This document shows positions 1 through 8,696 of a DNA stretch of 64,000 nt, piece after piece. The first letter of the stretch is position 1. Each line of letters opens with the position of its first letter. The notes below the pieces were generated by a model. That model had not been told where the DNA came from. It ran no database searches and saw only the letters and a list, made by a program, of their open reading frames with translations. The stretch comes from Enterococcus sp. DIV0660C (GTDB lineage: Bacteria > Bacillota > Bacilli > Lactobacillales > Enterococcaceae), in NCBI RefSeq assembly GCF_017316125.1, contig NZ_JAFLWA010000023.1:1-64000 (forward strand), given 5' to 3'. The position numbers were made by a program, and so were the translations under genes.

Positions 1-44
1 GTCTTTATGCGTTTTATACGAAACCTAGATTTTCTGCTCAATGA

Positions 45-600
45 TTAAAAATATAGCCCCAAATAAGTTTCAATCAATAAATCTGCTTAAAGCATCAGAG
101 CAGAACGAGAAGTAATATCATAATTTTCATAAATATCTGTTGGCATAGAAGAGCTGAGCGTAACATCTGTTAACTTAGCTAGCGTGCTGTTGCCATTATT
201 TGTAATAGAAAATAGATTAACCGATTCAACGTAGTTCATTTTTTTACGGTTTGGATAATCGTTTTTGTTTCACCACTCATCGATAAAAAGAGAACAATAT
301 CATCTTTTTTGGTAAACGTTGGCATCAATTCAATAAGATGTGATTCATACGTATAAAGTTTGGACTTATTCAGTTACAAAAATCGCTTGACAATGTACTC
401 TGCAATCGGCTTTGTTATGCCAACGCCGGCGACATAGAGTGTGGAAGCCCCATGAATTTTTGCGCAATGTCTGTTAATTTATCTAAATCAGTGCCAGTTA
501 TCACCGCATCCAAATAAGATCGGTAACGTTCAGCCTGGTGGAGAGATGATGGTCTAACTGATTTGATTGGTGATTCTTGTGGTATCATAAAGAAAAACAA
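45..600 (-). pseudogene. Decayed SIS-domain (RpiR/MurR-type) regulator
   Basis: Reading the minus strand gives pieces of one SIS phosphosugar-binding protein in different frames. The first piece ends near YLDAVITGTDLDKLTDIAQK. It continues in another frame with TLYVAGVGITKPIAEYIVKR. Then come a stop, VLFLSMSGETKTIIQTVKK (the SIS sugar-phosphate loop), a further stop or frameshift, and finally LFSITNNGNSTLAKLTDVTL. At least three disruptions are visible. The N-terminal RpiR helix-turn-helix is not visible. It lies divergent from scrR. The family assignment rests on the SIS motifs only. Confidence 0.75.
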
Positions 601-619
601 ACATTCATAAGGAGAAATA

Positions 620-1603
620 ATGGTTACTATTAAACAGATTGCTAAAGAATCCGGAGTCTCGAAGAGTACGGTTTCTCGTTATTTGAATAAAGGATACGTG
701 AGTGAAGCAACGGCAGAAAAAATCGAAAAAATTATCAACAAATATAATTATTCGCCTAATGAGTTTGCTCGTAATCTAAAGAGCCAAAAAAGCAATTTCA
801 TCGGAGTGATTTCTCCCCGACTAACTTCGCCATCCATCATGGCAATTTTAAATGGAATTGATGAAGTTGCAAGAAAAAATGGGTTTCAAATGTTGATTTC
901 TAATACCGAATTGGAAATCAAACGTGAGATTGAGAATATCTACAGTTTAGTGCAAAACAAAGTAGCTGGTATTATTTTATTGGCAACGGAAATTACGGAA
1001 GAACATATCAAAGTAGCGAATTCAATCGATGTGCCAATCTTGTTTGTCGGGCAATCGAATGAAGCAGTCTATTCCGTAGATCATGATAATTATCAAGCAG
1101 GTGTGAATCTTGCGCAAACTTTGCTGGAATATGGGCATAAAGAAGTAGTATATATTGGTGTGCCAGAAAATGATTTATCAGTTGGAATCAATCGAAAACA
1201 AGGGGTTGTGACCACTTTTCTTGATAAGGGGATCACACCACAGATTGTTTCTTCAACTTTTTATCCAGAAGATAATTATCAGTTAGGATTAGAATTACTA
1301 CCTCAAAGTAATGCTAGTTTGGTTATCTGCGCGACAGATAGTATGGCGATGGGGGTAATTAAAGCTGCAAACCAATTGAATATTGCTATTGGTACCGAAC
1401 TTTCGATTGCTGGATTTGGTGGTTATTCTTTTGGTGAGTATCTCTATCCACCGTTAACGACAGTTGACTTTCACCATCAATTTGTCGGTGAGAAGGCAGC
1501 GTACTTGATGACTGAGCTTTTAAAAGGAAATGAGATTGATCGACGAACAATCATTGATACGACAATGATTATCAGAAATAGTATATGTGCTGTCAAAAAA
1601 TAG
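620..1603 (+). CDS. scrR: LacI-family sucrose operon repressor ScrR
   Basis: DNA-binding repressor of the LacI/GalR family, 327 aa. The N-terminal helix-turn-helix (about residues 4-25, IKQIAKESGVSKSTVSRYLN) is followed by the hinge and a periplasmic-binding-protein-like effector domain (about 58-325). The start is set by GGAG at 611-614. It lies just upstream of a sucrose PTS permease and a GH32 hydrolase in the same direction. Two copies of a palindromic site fill the intergenic region downstream, which fits local control of scrA-scrB. The effector is inferred from context (sucrose or fructose phosphate). It could respond to another fructoside. Confidence 0.85.
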   Translation: MVTIKQIAKESGVSKSTVSRYLNKGYVSEATAEKIEKIINKYNYSPNEFARNLKSQKSNFIGVISPRLTSPSIMAILNGIDEVARKNGFQMLISNTELEIKREIENIYSLVQNKVAGIILLATEITEEHIKVANSIDVPILFVGQSNEAVYSVDHDNYQAGVNLAQTLLEYGHKEVVYIGVPENDLSVGINRKQGVVTTFLDKGITPQIVSSTFYPEDNYQLGLELLPQSNASLVICATDSMAMGVIKAANQLNIAIGTELSIAGFGGYSFGEYLYPPLTTVDFHHQFVGEKAAYLMTELLKGNEIDRRTIIDTTMIIRNSICAVKK

Positions 1604-1647
1604 TTGACAGCGCATACATTTGCGTGTTACGCTGACCTTGTCAATAG

Positions 1648-1663
1648 GGGAACGGTTCCACAA
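1648..1663. promoter_or_regulatory. ScrR operator copy 1
   Basis: GGGAACGGTTCCACAA with the palindromic core GGAACGGTTCC. An identical 16-bp copy lies 56 bp downstream. LacI-family operators are typically such odd-centred palindromes, so this is the likely ScrR site. Confidence 0.7.
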
Positions 1664-1703
1664 GGCTATGAGGTTTTATTTTATTATTTTTTTAAGTAAA
1701 AAT

Positions 1704-1719
1704 GGGAACGGTTCCACAA
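1704..1719. promoter_or_regulatory. ScrR operator copy 2
   Basis: Exact second copy of GGGAACGGTTCCACAA, lying just before the scrA ribosome site. Bound repressor here could block transcription elongation or loop with copy 1. Confidence 0.7.
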
Positions 1720-1740
1720 AAAATGAGGAGGAAGAACAAA

Positions 1741-3144
1741 ATGGAAAATCGAGAGATTGCAACAGAAGTAATTAATGCCGTTGGTGGTACAGAAAACATT
1801 CGAAGCGTTGCGCATTGCGCGACTCGACTACGATTGATGGTCAACGATGAAAGTAAGATTGATAAAAAAAAGGTAGAAGATATTCCTAAAGTGAAAGGTG
1901 CATTTTTTAACTCTGGTCAATATCAGATTATTTTTGGAACGGGGACTGTGAATAAAATTTATGACGAAGTTGTTGGCTTAGGTGCTAACGAGTCTTCCAC
2001 AACTGAAATGAAATCAGAGGCAGCTAAAAATGCGAATCCTTTTCAACGAATAGTGCGTACGTTTGGGGATGTCTTCGTGCCGATTATTCCAGTCTTAGTT
2101 GCAACGGGTCTGTTTATGGGGCTTCGCGGATTGATTACTCAACCACAAATTTTGCAACTGTTTGGTATGACACCTGATGCAATCAATTCGGACTTTCTTT
2201 TATACACGCAAGTTTTAACCGATACAGCGTTTGCCTTTCTCCCAGCTTTAGTCGCTTGGTCAACATTTAAAGTTTTTGGAGGTAGTCCAATTATCGGGAT
2301 TGTTTTAGGATTAATGTTAGTTAATCCTGCTTTACCAAACGCTTATGCAGTAGCTTCCGGCGATGCTACACCAATTATGTTGTTGAATTTTATTCCGATT
2401 GTAGGCTATCAGGGAACTGTTTTACCAGCGTTTATTGCCGGTATCTTGGGTTCAAAATTGGAAAAAAGATTGCATAAGTCAGTACCAGATACGTTTGATT
2501 TATTAGTTACACCTTTTGTTACATTGTTAGTCATGAGCTTACTATCCTTGATGGTGATTGGACCAATTTTCCACTCTTTTGAAACAGTGGTCTTGAATGG
2601 AACAGAATTTGTCTTAGCTTTACCATTTGGTTTAGCTGGTTTGATTATTGGCTTTTTGAATCAGCTAGTCGTCGTAACTGGTGTACATCACATCTTTAAT
2701 TTCTTAGAAGTTCAGCTTTTGGCAAATACTGGTGTGAACCCGTTTAATGCAATTATTACTTGTTCTATTGCAGCACAAGGTGGCGCCACTTTAGCTGTTG
2801 GCTTCAAAACGAAATCGAAAAAATTAAAGGCATTATGTTTTCCATCTGCCTTATCAGCTTTCTTAGGCATAACAGAACCAGCAATCTTCGGGGTAAACTT
2901 ACGTTATGTAAAACCATTTATCATGGGGTTGATTGGTGGTGCTGTGGGTGGATTTGCAGCTAGTTTGCTACAATTAGCTGGAACTGGAATGGCAATTACA
3001 GTTATTCCTGGAACGTTGCTTTATTTAAACGGTCAATTATTACCTTATTTATTTGTAAATATCTTAGCAATCGGTGTAGCTTTTGTCTTGACGTACTTGT
3101 TCGGCTACCAAGAAAAAATGGAAGAAGAGCTGGGACAAGCATAG
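1741..3144 (+). CDS. scrA: Sucrose-type PTS permease, EIIBC
   Basis: Membrane PTS transporter that would phosphorylate sucrose during uptake, 467 aa. I chose ATG 1741 because GAGGAGG lies at 1725-1731. An in-frame ATG at 1702 sits inside the operator. The EIIB domain (about 1-80) has the phosphorylated Cys26 in the motif AHCATRLR. The EIIC domain (about 105-460) contains about ten hydrophobic segments and the conserved GITEPAIFGVNLR segment. There is no C-terminal EIIA domain, so a separate EIIA-Glc-like protein must phosphorylate it. It is followed by scrB after 32 bp, in one operon. Confidence 0.88.
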   Translation: MENREIATEVINAVGGTENIRSVAHCATRLRLMVNDESKIDKKKVEDIPKVKGAFFNSGQYQIIFGTGTVNKIYDEVVGLGANESSTTEMKSEAAKNANPFQRIVRTFGDVFVPIIPVLVATGLFMGLRGLITQPQILQLFGMTPDAINSDFLLYTQVLTDTAFAFLPALVAWSTFKVFGGSPIIGIVLGLMLVNPALPNAYAVASGDATPIMLLNFIPIVGYQGTVLPAFIAGILGSKLEKRLHKSVPDTFDLLVTPFVTLLVMSLLSLMVIGPIFHSFETVVLNGTEFVLALPFGLAGLIIGFLNQLVVVTGVHHIFNFLEVQLLANTGVNPFNAIITCSIAAQGGATLAVGFKTKSKKLKALCFPSALSAFLGITEPAIFGVNLRYVKPFIMGLIGGAVGGFAASLLQLAGTGMAITVIPGTLLYLNGQLLPYLFVNILAIGVAFVLTYLFGYQEKMEEELGQA

Positions 3145-3176
3145 ACAATTGGCTTTAGTAAGGAAGTGAAAGTTAG

Positions 3177-4562
3177 ATGTTAGATGGTAAAGGAAAAGAC
3201 AGTCGTTACCCATTGAGTTTTCATTGTACACCAGAAGAAGGGTTACTAAATGATCCAAATGGATTGATTGAATACCAAGGAGCGTATCATCTCTTTTATC
3301 AATGGAATTCCAAAGACTGCACTCATGATTATAAATCCTGGGGACATGTCGTTTCTCAGGACATGGTTCACTGGAAACGTTTGCCGGCAGCGTTGATTCC
3401 TAGTGAGTCTTATGACAAAGACGGAATTTATTCTGGATCAGCAATTGAAAAGGATGGCAAATTGTACTTGTTCTATACTGGAAATGTAATTAATCCTGAT
3501 GAAAGTCGAAGTAGTTTTCAGTGTTGGGCAGTTTCAGAAAACGGTGTCGATTTTAAGAAATTAGGCCCACTTTTTGAACATCCTCAGGGGTATACACGCC
3601 ATGTGCGTGATCCAAAAGTCTGGTTTGATAAAAAAACACATCAATGGCGTTTAGTGCTTGGAGCACAAACCTTAGCAGAACAAGGCACAATTCTCTGTTA
3701 CTCGTCCACTGACTTTAAACAATGGCAGTTTGATGGTGAGCTTTTTGATCCAAGTGAAATGGACAAAATCTCTCAGCGAGGCTATATGTGGGAATGTCCC
3801 GATCTTTTCCAGGTGGATGGTCAAGATCTCTTGCTTTATTCGCCACAAGGATTAACCCCAGAGAGAGAACAGTATCAAAATATTTATCAAACGGTCTATT
3901 TGCCACTGACGAAAGAATGGCAGATTGTATCAGAACATGGATTGACAGAAATGGATTGGGGATTTGAATTTTATGCGCCTCAAACGTTTGAAACGACTGA
4001 TGGGCGACGCATACTCTATGGTTGGATGGGTGTAATGCCACCTGAAAAGGAACAAGCACAACCAACAGTTGCAGAAAAGTGGGTGCATTGTTTAACGATT
4101 CCTCGTGAAGTAAACTTCCATGAGGGGCGACTTTGTCAAAAGCCTGTCCGAGAATTACAGCAGTTGCGTGGAGAACAGTCTTCTTTTGAGTTGATGGAAG
4201 ACTGGGAATCTCCCTTGGCGGAATTTGGTTCAGAAATATGTCTAATATTTGATTCTCCGGTCAAAGAATTTCAATTTGAAGTCACAACAGGTTTCTCGTT
4301 AAAGTTTGATGCTCAGACAGCGAGGCTCGTATTGAGTCGAATAAATTGGGAGGATGGTAAAAAGGAATCTCGATGCTACCATTTAACTGAACCATTGAGA
4401 GAAATTCAGCTGATGATTGATGGGTCAGCCGTAGAAATTTTTGTAAACCATGGAGTAGCAGTAGCCTCGGCAAGGTTTTTCGCATCTGCGAAACCACAGC
4501 TTAAATATAATGGTAAGAATCAAGGACGGGGCGTACATTTCAGCTTGCGTGATTGTCGTTAA
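3177..4562 (+). CDS. scrB: Sucrose-6-phosphate hydrolase, GH32
   Basis: Cytoplasmic GH32 invertase-type enzyme that splits sucrose-6-phosphate to glucose-6-phosphate and fructose; 461 aa, usual family length. The nucleophile motif NDPNG is near residue 26, the RDP motif (HVRDPKVWF) near 143, and the acid/base motif ECPDLF near 205. The C-terminal beta-sandwich is present. No signal peptide is seen, which agrees with a phosphorylated internal substrate. It is the last gene of the scr operon, with a terminator right after it. No fructokinase gene is present in the cluster. Confidence 0.9.
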   Translation: MLDGKGKDSRYPLSFHCTPEEGLLNDPNGLIEYQGAYHLFYQWNSKDCTHDYKSWGHVVSQDMVHWKRLPAALIPSESYDKDGIYSGSAIEKDGKLYLFYTGNVINPDESRSSFQCWAVSENGVDFKKLGPLFEHPQGYTRHVRDPKVWFDKKTHQWRLVLGAQTLAEQGTILCYSSTDFKQWQFDGELFDPSEMDKISQRGYMWECPDLFQVDGQDLLLYSPQGLTPEREQYQNIYQTVYLPLTKEWQIVSEHGLTEMDWGFEFYAPQTFETTDGRRILYGWMGVMPPEKEQAQPTVAEKWVHCLTIPREVNFHEGRLCQKPVRELQQLRGEQSSFELMEDWESPLAEFGSEICLIFDSPVKEFQFEVTTGFSLKFDAQTARLVLSRINWEDGKKESRCYHLTEPLREIQLMIDGSAVEIFVNHGVAVASARFFASAKPQLKYNGKNQGRGVHFSLRDCR

Positions 4563-4565
4563 AAG

Positions 4566-4595
4566 AAAAACCACCATTTTTTTGGTGGTTTTTTG
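4566..4595 (+). terminator. Terminator after scrB
   Basis: AACCACCA, T-rich loop, TGGTGGTT, then a T run. Confidence 0.85.
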
Positions 4596-4650
4596 TGTGG
4601 ATTTGGGACATTCTTTGAAAAGTAGTAAATAATACAAGATAAAAATCCTA

Positions 4651-4680
4651 TGATTCTTATAAATAAGAATCATTTTTATT
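4651..4680. terminator. Hairpin or palindrome after the scr operon
   Basis: Perfect 9-bp inverted repeat TGATTCTTA-taaa-TAAGAATCA followed by TTTTTATTT. It may be a second weak terminator or an operator. The surrounding gap (4596-4935) otherwise holds only the promoter-like TTGTTG-N18-TACAAT at 4870-4899. Confidence 0.4.
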
Positions 4681-4869
4681 TAAAAAAAGTAGTCTAAGTA
4701 CTCGTCAACTTTTTTATAGAGAATAGACATATTTTCAACTCTAGATTTTTTTAGTAAGTTAAAATTCTAGCTCAAGAAAATGGAACAGAGGAAGTTAGAT
4801 TTGTAAACGTCTACTTAATTAAATAAATGATAAACTTTTGCTAGTAATAGACATGTCCTGAACGTTTTC

Positions 4870-4899
4870 TTGTTGCCAAATTCTATTCCGTGCTACAAT
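4870..4899 (+). promoter_or_regulatory. Promoter of the DUF697-like gene
   Basis: TTGTTG (4870-4875), 18-bp spacer, TACAAT (4894-4899), 36 bp before the chosen start. Its position argues against a longer N terminus for the gene. Confidence 0.55.
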
Positions 4900-4935
4900 T
4901 TCTTTAGTATTTTTTTGATAAAGGGGTCATGGAAG

Positions 4936-5637
4936 ATGTTCGGGAAAAAGAGTAAACAAAAAGAGAAGCAGTTTAACCTACTAAGTGAAAAGAAATTCGA
5001 TGAAATAGATGAGCTAGAGACACCGGAAGAACGAGAAGAATTTCAGTCGTTCTTTGCTGACGTGTTGAAACAATTTCCAAGTAAAACCTCCACTGCTATC
5101 ATGAAATCCCTTGATAGTACAAAGGATAAAGCATTACAGTTGACGGCTGCTAGTCGGAGTCGCTTCGATAGCATTTTTGATGAATTTCTAGCAGATGTAG
5201 ATCAAGAAACTCGTAAAAAATGTCATACAACAGTTCATGTGGCATCCTTAACAGCTGCAATCATTGGTTTATCACCAATTCCGTTTTCCGATGCGTTTTT
5301 ATTAGTGCCAGTACAGTTGACGATGATGGCACGTTTACACAAAATATTTGGACAGTCTTGGTCGGAAAGTCTGGGTAAAAGTTTGACTAAAGAACTGGTA
5401 GTTGTTAGCCTGGGTCGTAGTGCAGTAGGTAATATTTTAAAATTTATTCCAGTAGTTGGAACAATCAGTGGCGGTGCGGTCAACGCCGTGGTTGCCATGG
5501 CAATTACGGAATCTCTTGGGTGGGTGACGGTCAAAATGTTGAATGATGGGGAAGATATCTTTGATCAGGTAATGTCGTTTAAGGGTCAATTTGATACGTT
5601 GTTCAAGGCAATTCAAGGAGTTAGTAAGAAAAAATAG
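4936..5637 (+). CDS. DUF697-like membrane-associated protein
   Basis: 233-aa protein of unknown function. ATG 4936 is chosen because a promoter-like site overlaps the region of longer starts and AAGGGG lies at 4921-4926. A charged N terminus (about 1-75) precedes a glycine- and alanine-rich helical hairpin region (about 95-200). This carries ASLTAAIIGLSPIPFSDAFL, VPVQLTMMARLHKIFG and a later segment IPVVGTISGGAVNAVVAMAI. That pattern (proline-rich PIP before an aspartate, then a glutamine helix) resembles DUF697, often found joined to small GTPases. No GTPase domain is present here. It is a single gene with its own terminator. Confidence 0.6.
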   Translation: MFGKKSKQKEKQFNLLSEKKFDEIDELETPEEREEFQSFFADVLKQFPSKTSTAIMKSLDSTKDKALQLTAASRSRFDSIFDEFLADVDQETRKKCHTTVHVASLTAAIIGLSPIPFSDAFLLVPVQLTMMARLHKIFGQSWSESLGKSLTKELVVVSLGRSAVGNILKFIPVVGTISGGAVNAVVAMAITESLGWVTVKMLNDGEDIFDQVMSFKGQFDTLFKAIQGVSKKK

Positions 5638-5642
5638 CTAAA

Positions 5643-5675
5643 AGTTGACTATCTGATAGGTGGTCAGCTTTTTTT
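5643..5675 (+). terminator. Terminator after the DUF697-like gene
   Basis: 11-bp stem with G-U pairs (AGTTGACTATC / GGTGGTCAGCT), then seven T. Confidence 0.8.
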
Positions 5676-5712
5676 GATCTTTTTATGAAAATAAATTAAA
5701 TAAACAAGTTTA

Positions 5713-5849
5713 TTAGACTGATTGATAAATGGTCTAAAATATTTTTCGTTGAAGAGCCTATAAGCATAGTCATAGTCTTTTATTTTGACCTTACGGAATA
5801 GAAACAAGCTGAAAACAGTGATCTGCTTTCAGCTTGTTTGTTCTTTTTT
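5713..5849 (+). ncRNA. Possible short orphan transcript ending in a strong terminator
   Basis: After the preceding gene's terminator there is a dyad TTAGAC...GTCTAA (5713-5737) next to a TAAAAT box. About 70 nt later comes an 11-bp hairpin ACAAGCTGAAA / TTTCAGCTTGT (5804-5837) with a T-rich tail. No gene precedes this second plus-strand terminator. It could be a small RNA or the relic of a lost gene. Confidence 0.3.
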
Positions 5850-5914
5850 GTGAGAAGTGTTTTTACATAGTGAAGTTTAGTCTTGAACAATAAAGAACTT
5901 TAGCTCAAAAAAAT

Positions 5915-6640
5915 TTAATTTTTTAAGGAGCCTGCCTGTTTCACAAAATCATCCACTTCAAAACGTCGCTTTTGCTCGAGCGCATGGATACAGCGTTCAA
6001 CCCAATTAAGTTTATCTGCATCATTTGTTAGCCGGTCATAATAGTTACTTACTTCTTGGTTATAGTTTTGGTTAAGTCTGGATAAGTGTTTGTTCCGACA
6101 ACAAATGATTGAGGTAAACATGGTTTAACTGGCAGTTGTTCTGCTGGATAACCTAAGCACAAGACAAACAATGGCATCACTCGTTCTGGTAGATGAAATA
6201 AATCTGCTAATTGATCCATTTCATTTCGAACACCACCGATAATGACACCATCCAAGCCTAAAGTTTGCACTGCAATGAACGCTTTTTGTGTAGCTAAAGC
6301 TGCATCAACAACAGCGACTGTAAACAATTCTTTATTTTGGTATACTTTCGGATCAGTAACAGTTAAAAATTTTTCACTTCGATGTAAGTCTGCACAAAAA
6401 AGTAGAGTTAAGGGAGCTTTTTTCAGCCATTCTTGTCCACCAGAAATAGTAGCCAATTCCTCTCGTTTCAGGATCAGTCACTTCGATAATTGTATAGGCT
6501 TGAAGATAACTTGATGTTGGTGCCATTTGACTGCGTGCAAGTATGGTTTATTTAGTTTTTTCATCAATTGGTTGATCGGTATATTCACGTGTGGAACTGT
6601 GTTGCATCAAAAGATTGATTAGGTCCCTTTTCATATTCAT
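5915..6640 (-). pseudogene. Broken NADPH-dependent nitroreductase family gene
   Basis: Remnant of an FMN-dependent nitroreductase/flavin reductase of the NfrA/NfsA type. Minus-strand pieces line up in order. The N terminus MNMKRDLINLLMQHSSTREY hits a stop after DEKTK. ARSQMAPTSSYLQAYTIIEV follows in the next frame, then a frameshift. The core has ISGGQEWLKKAPLTLLFCAD and LDGVIIGGVRN. Another frameshift near 6100 leads to the C-terminal helix (NYNQEVSNYYDRL). At least three lesions mean no full product. Neighbours do not suggest a pathway. Confidence 0.8.
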
Positions 6641-6725
6641 TTTGTGAAGAAAATAAAGCAGTTTTTATTGACTTACCGGCCTGTGTGCCTATTTCACTAT
6701 GGCTGTTATTTTTTACATATACTTT

Positions 6726-7235
6726 TTAGTATTTAGCAGACAAGTTTTTCTGTTTTATTTGAAATAGATGGACAGCACTTTCGATGATCAGTGCGATCGT
6801 TACAAGAAAGCTAAGTGAGAACAAGATGAAGGTAGTGGGCAAGGTAGCAGTTGCCAAAAAAGTTGCCATGGAAATGACAATCATTAGTTTCCAAAACACC
6901 CCAGTATGGTAAGCGAGTTCTTTCGCAAAACGAGAAACATCTAGTTGGCTGTCAGTCTGTTGATGAAAAACTGTGAGTCGTTTGCCTAACGAGCGGATAC
7001 CAAGTACACCACTTAAAAACATCAATAACCAAATAAGCAAGACAATTCCATTAGTAAAAGAAAAGTTAACTCGTCGAAAACTGAGCCAAATAAGTAAAGC
7101 AGCTAGATAACTCAAAGACGAAGTGGCTAGCATTTCTAAAAATAGAGTCAAGGAAGACAATTTCTTTGTTGTAAGTTTGCGAATGAGCATGAAAGCAATC
7201 AATGATAAAAGAAAAAGGATCATTGTGCCTGTCAT
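6726..7235 (-). CDS. Unknown multi-pass membrane protein
   Basis: 169-aa protein I do not recognise. Four to five hydrophobic segments can be seen: about residues 3-18, 30-52, 62-80, 113-130 and 133-152. A charged loop with KRLTVFHQQTDSQLDVSRF separates them. Its ATG overlaps the stop of the upstream oxidoreductase gene by four bases (ATGA), so the two are probably translationally coupled. No motif allows a functional call. Confidence 0.6.
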   Translation of the reverse strand: MTGTMILFLLSLIAFMLIRKLTTKKLSSLTLFLEMLATSSLSYLAALLIWLSFRRVNFSFTNGIVLLIWLLMFLSGVLGIRSLGKRLTVFHQQTDSQLDVSRFAKELAYHTGVFWKLMIVISMATFLATATLPTTFILFSLSFLVTIALIIESAVHLFQIKQKNLSAKY

Positions 7236-8269
7236 ACGCGCACCTCTTTTTCAGAATCATTGGTCATTTGCAAAATGATTTTTCCAGTAGCATGACCAGA
7301 TTGTGAATAAGTAAGGGCTTCTTCTATTTTGCTCAGTGGAACAATTCGATCAATCACCGGTTTAATTATTTCGGCTTCAATCAGTTGTCCTAAGATATCT
7401 AACTGTGTACCACTTGGTTTCATGAAAAGAAAAGTATAAGAGGCCTTTGTTTGTTTTTCTAATTTTGTTAGATTACGTGTCACGATTCCGAAAGCAAGTC
7501 GTTTCCAAAGAGGGACACCATATTCTTTACCAAATCGATAATTAGGTAACCCAGCAATGCTGACCACTTTTCCGCCAGGTTTGATGATTTTGAAGGCATC
7601 TTCTAATGTCGCACCACCACGTGTATCAAATACATAATCGTAGTCTTTTAAAACTTCTGCAAAGTTTGTTGTTTGATAATTAATTGGGTAATCAGCTCCT
7701 AATGATTTTACGAGATCAAAATTAGTTACAGAAGTAGTTGTGGCAACATAAGCACCTAAGTATTTTGCAATTTGGATCCCTATCGTTCCAATTCCTCCAG
7801 AACCGCCTTGAATCAAGACTTTCTCACCGGGTTGAATCTGCATAATATCATGTAAAGCTTGATAACTTGTTAGTCCAACTAAGGGGATCGAAGCAGCTTC
7901 TTCAAAGTTGATATTTTTGGGCTTGAGTGCGATATCTCCTTGATCGACAGAGATGTATTCGGCAAAGGTCCCAATTCGATTCTTTTGAACTCGTCCATAG
8001 ACCGCATCTCCAACTGAATAGTTTGTTACTTTTTCGCCAACTGCCGTGACGATTCCAGCAAAGTCACTTCCCATAATCATGGGCATATCATAGCTAAGCA
8101 ACATTTTAAGCCCGCCATCTTTGGTTTTTATATCGATCGGATTGATACTTGCAGCAACGATTTTCACTAATACATCATTCGAACGAATGTTCGGAATAGG
8201 AACCTCCTTGATTTTAGGCATCGGTTGTTTGTAAGTATCAATGACAGCCGCTTGCATTGTGTTTTTCAT
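7232..8269 (-). CDS. Zinc-independent MDR-family NADP-dependent oxidoreductase
   Basis: Medium-chain dehydrogenase/reductase of the quinone-oxidoreductase type, 345 aa. I start at the ATG encoding MKNTMQAAVID because the GGAGGA ribosome site lies just before it; an upstream in-frame ATG overlaps that site. The N-terminal GroES-like domain has ASINPIDIKTKDGG. The Rossmann motif GGSGGIGTIGIQIAKYLGA is near residue 150. Catalytic-zinc cysteines are missing, as in quinone reductases. It lies in a two-gene operon with a membrane protein. The substrate is unknown (quinones or enones are usual for the family). Confidence 0.82.
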   Translation of the reverse strand: MKNTMQAAVIDTYKQPMPKIKEVPIPNIRSNDVLVKIVAASINPIDIKTKDGGLKMLLSYDMPMIMGSDFAGIVTAVGEKVTNYSVGDAVYGRVQKNRIGTFAEYISVDQGDIALKPKNINFEEAASIPLVGLTSYQALHDIMQIQPGEKVLIQGGSGGIGTIGIQIAKYLGAYVATTTSVTNFDLVKSLGADYPINYQTTNFAEVLKDYDYVFDTRGGATLEDAFKIIKPGGKVVSIAGLPNYRFGKEYGVPLWKRLAFGIVTRNLTKLEKQTKASYTFLFMKPSGTQLDILGQLIEAEIIKPVIDRIVPLSKIEEALTYSQSGHATGKIILQMTNDSEKEVRV

Positions 8270-8336
8270 GATTGTTTCCTCCAATTTATACGTGTTTGAT
8301 TTAATCGTTTAATATTTTGAACGAATCACTTTCACG

Positions 8337-8365
8337 AGTTTAGTTCATTGGTTTAAAAATGTCAA
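8337..8365 (-). promoter_or_regulatory. Promoter of the oxidoreductase operon
   Basis: On the minus strand TTGACA (8365-8360), 17-bp spacer, TAAACT (8342-8337). The -35 overlaps one arm of the inverted repeat ATTGGTT/AACCAAT (8347-8370), a possible operator. Confidence 0.6.
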
Positions 8366-8386
8366 CCAATAATCTCTGAGGAATCG

Positions 8387-8421
8387 AAAAACGACTTTCC
8401 TTCAGTACGAAAGTCGTTTTT
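8387..8421. terminator. Symmetrical terminator hairpin between divergent units
   Basis: AAAAACGACTTTC / GAAAGTCGTTTTT, 13-bp stem with A and T flanks, usable in both directions. It lies between two divergent promoters with no gene ending here. The rest of 8285-8696 holds only the promoters and the Zur box. Confidence 0.75.
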
Positions 8422-8600
8422 GGTTTATCCAACGTAAAAACATGTACAATGTTTCGACTAATTGTATCAAGTTTATCAGACTGTCAGAGAGCGAGAGAAC
8501 GATGTTTTTCTATTTATTGCATATTGACAAAAACGATTGTTAAAACGGGTATATACATGTATGAATATTCATTTGAATAAAATTTCATGTTATTTTTATG

Positions 8601-8629
8601 TTGACAAAGTAAAACTTACTTGATAAAGT
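8601..8629 (+). promoter_or_regulatory. Promoter of the zinc-starvation operon
   Basis: TTGACA (8601-8606), 17-bp spacer, TAAAGT (8624-8629). Transcription would start near 8636, at the edge of the Zur box. Confidence 0.7.
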
Positions 8630-8638
8630 GTCGTTGTT

Positions 8639-8659
8639 AAATCGTAAAGATTACGTTTT
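8639..8659. promoter_or_regulatory. Zur box
   Basis: AAATCGTAAAGATTACGTTT plus one T: an inverted repeat (CGTAA...TTACG) very close to the known Bacillus Zur operator consensus. It sits just after the promoter, so zinc-loaded Zur would repress. All seven downstream genes have zinc-related roles or neighbours, which supports the call. Confidence 0.85.
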
Positions 8660-8696
8660 GCGATGAGCAAATCGAAAAAAAGGAGTGTTCCCATCA

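Noticed and set aside
1702-1740. Upstream ATG extension of scrA
   Set aside because: The start overlaps the second ScrR operator and lacks a ribosome site, while ATG 1741 has GAGGAGG.
3715-4065. 116-codon minus-strand frame inside scrB
   Set aside because: It lies fully inside a clear GH32 gene and has no recognisable motif or ribosome site.
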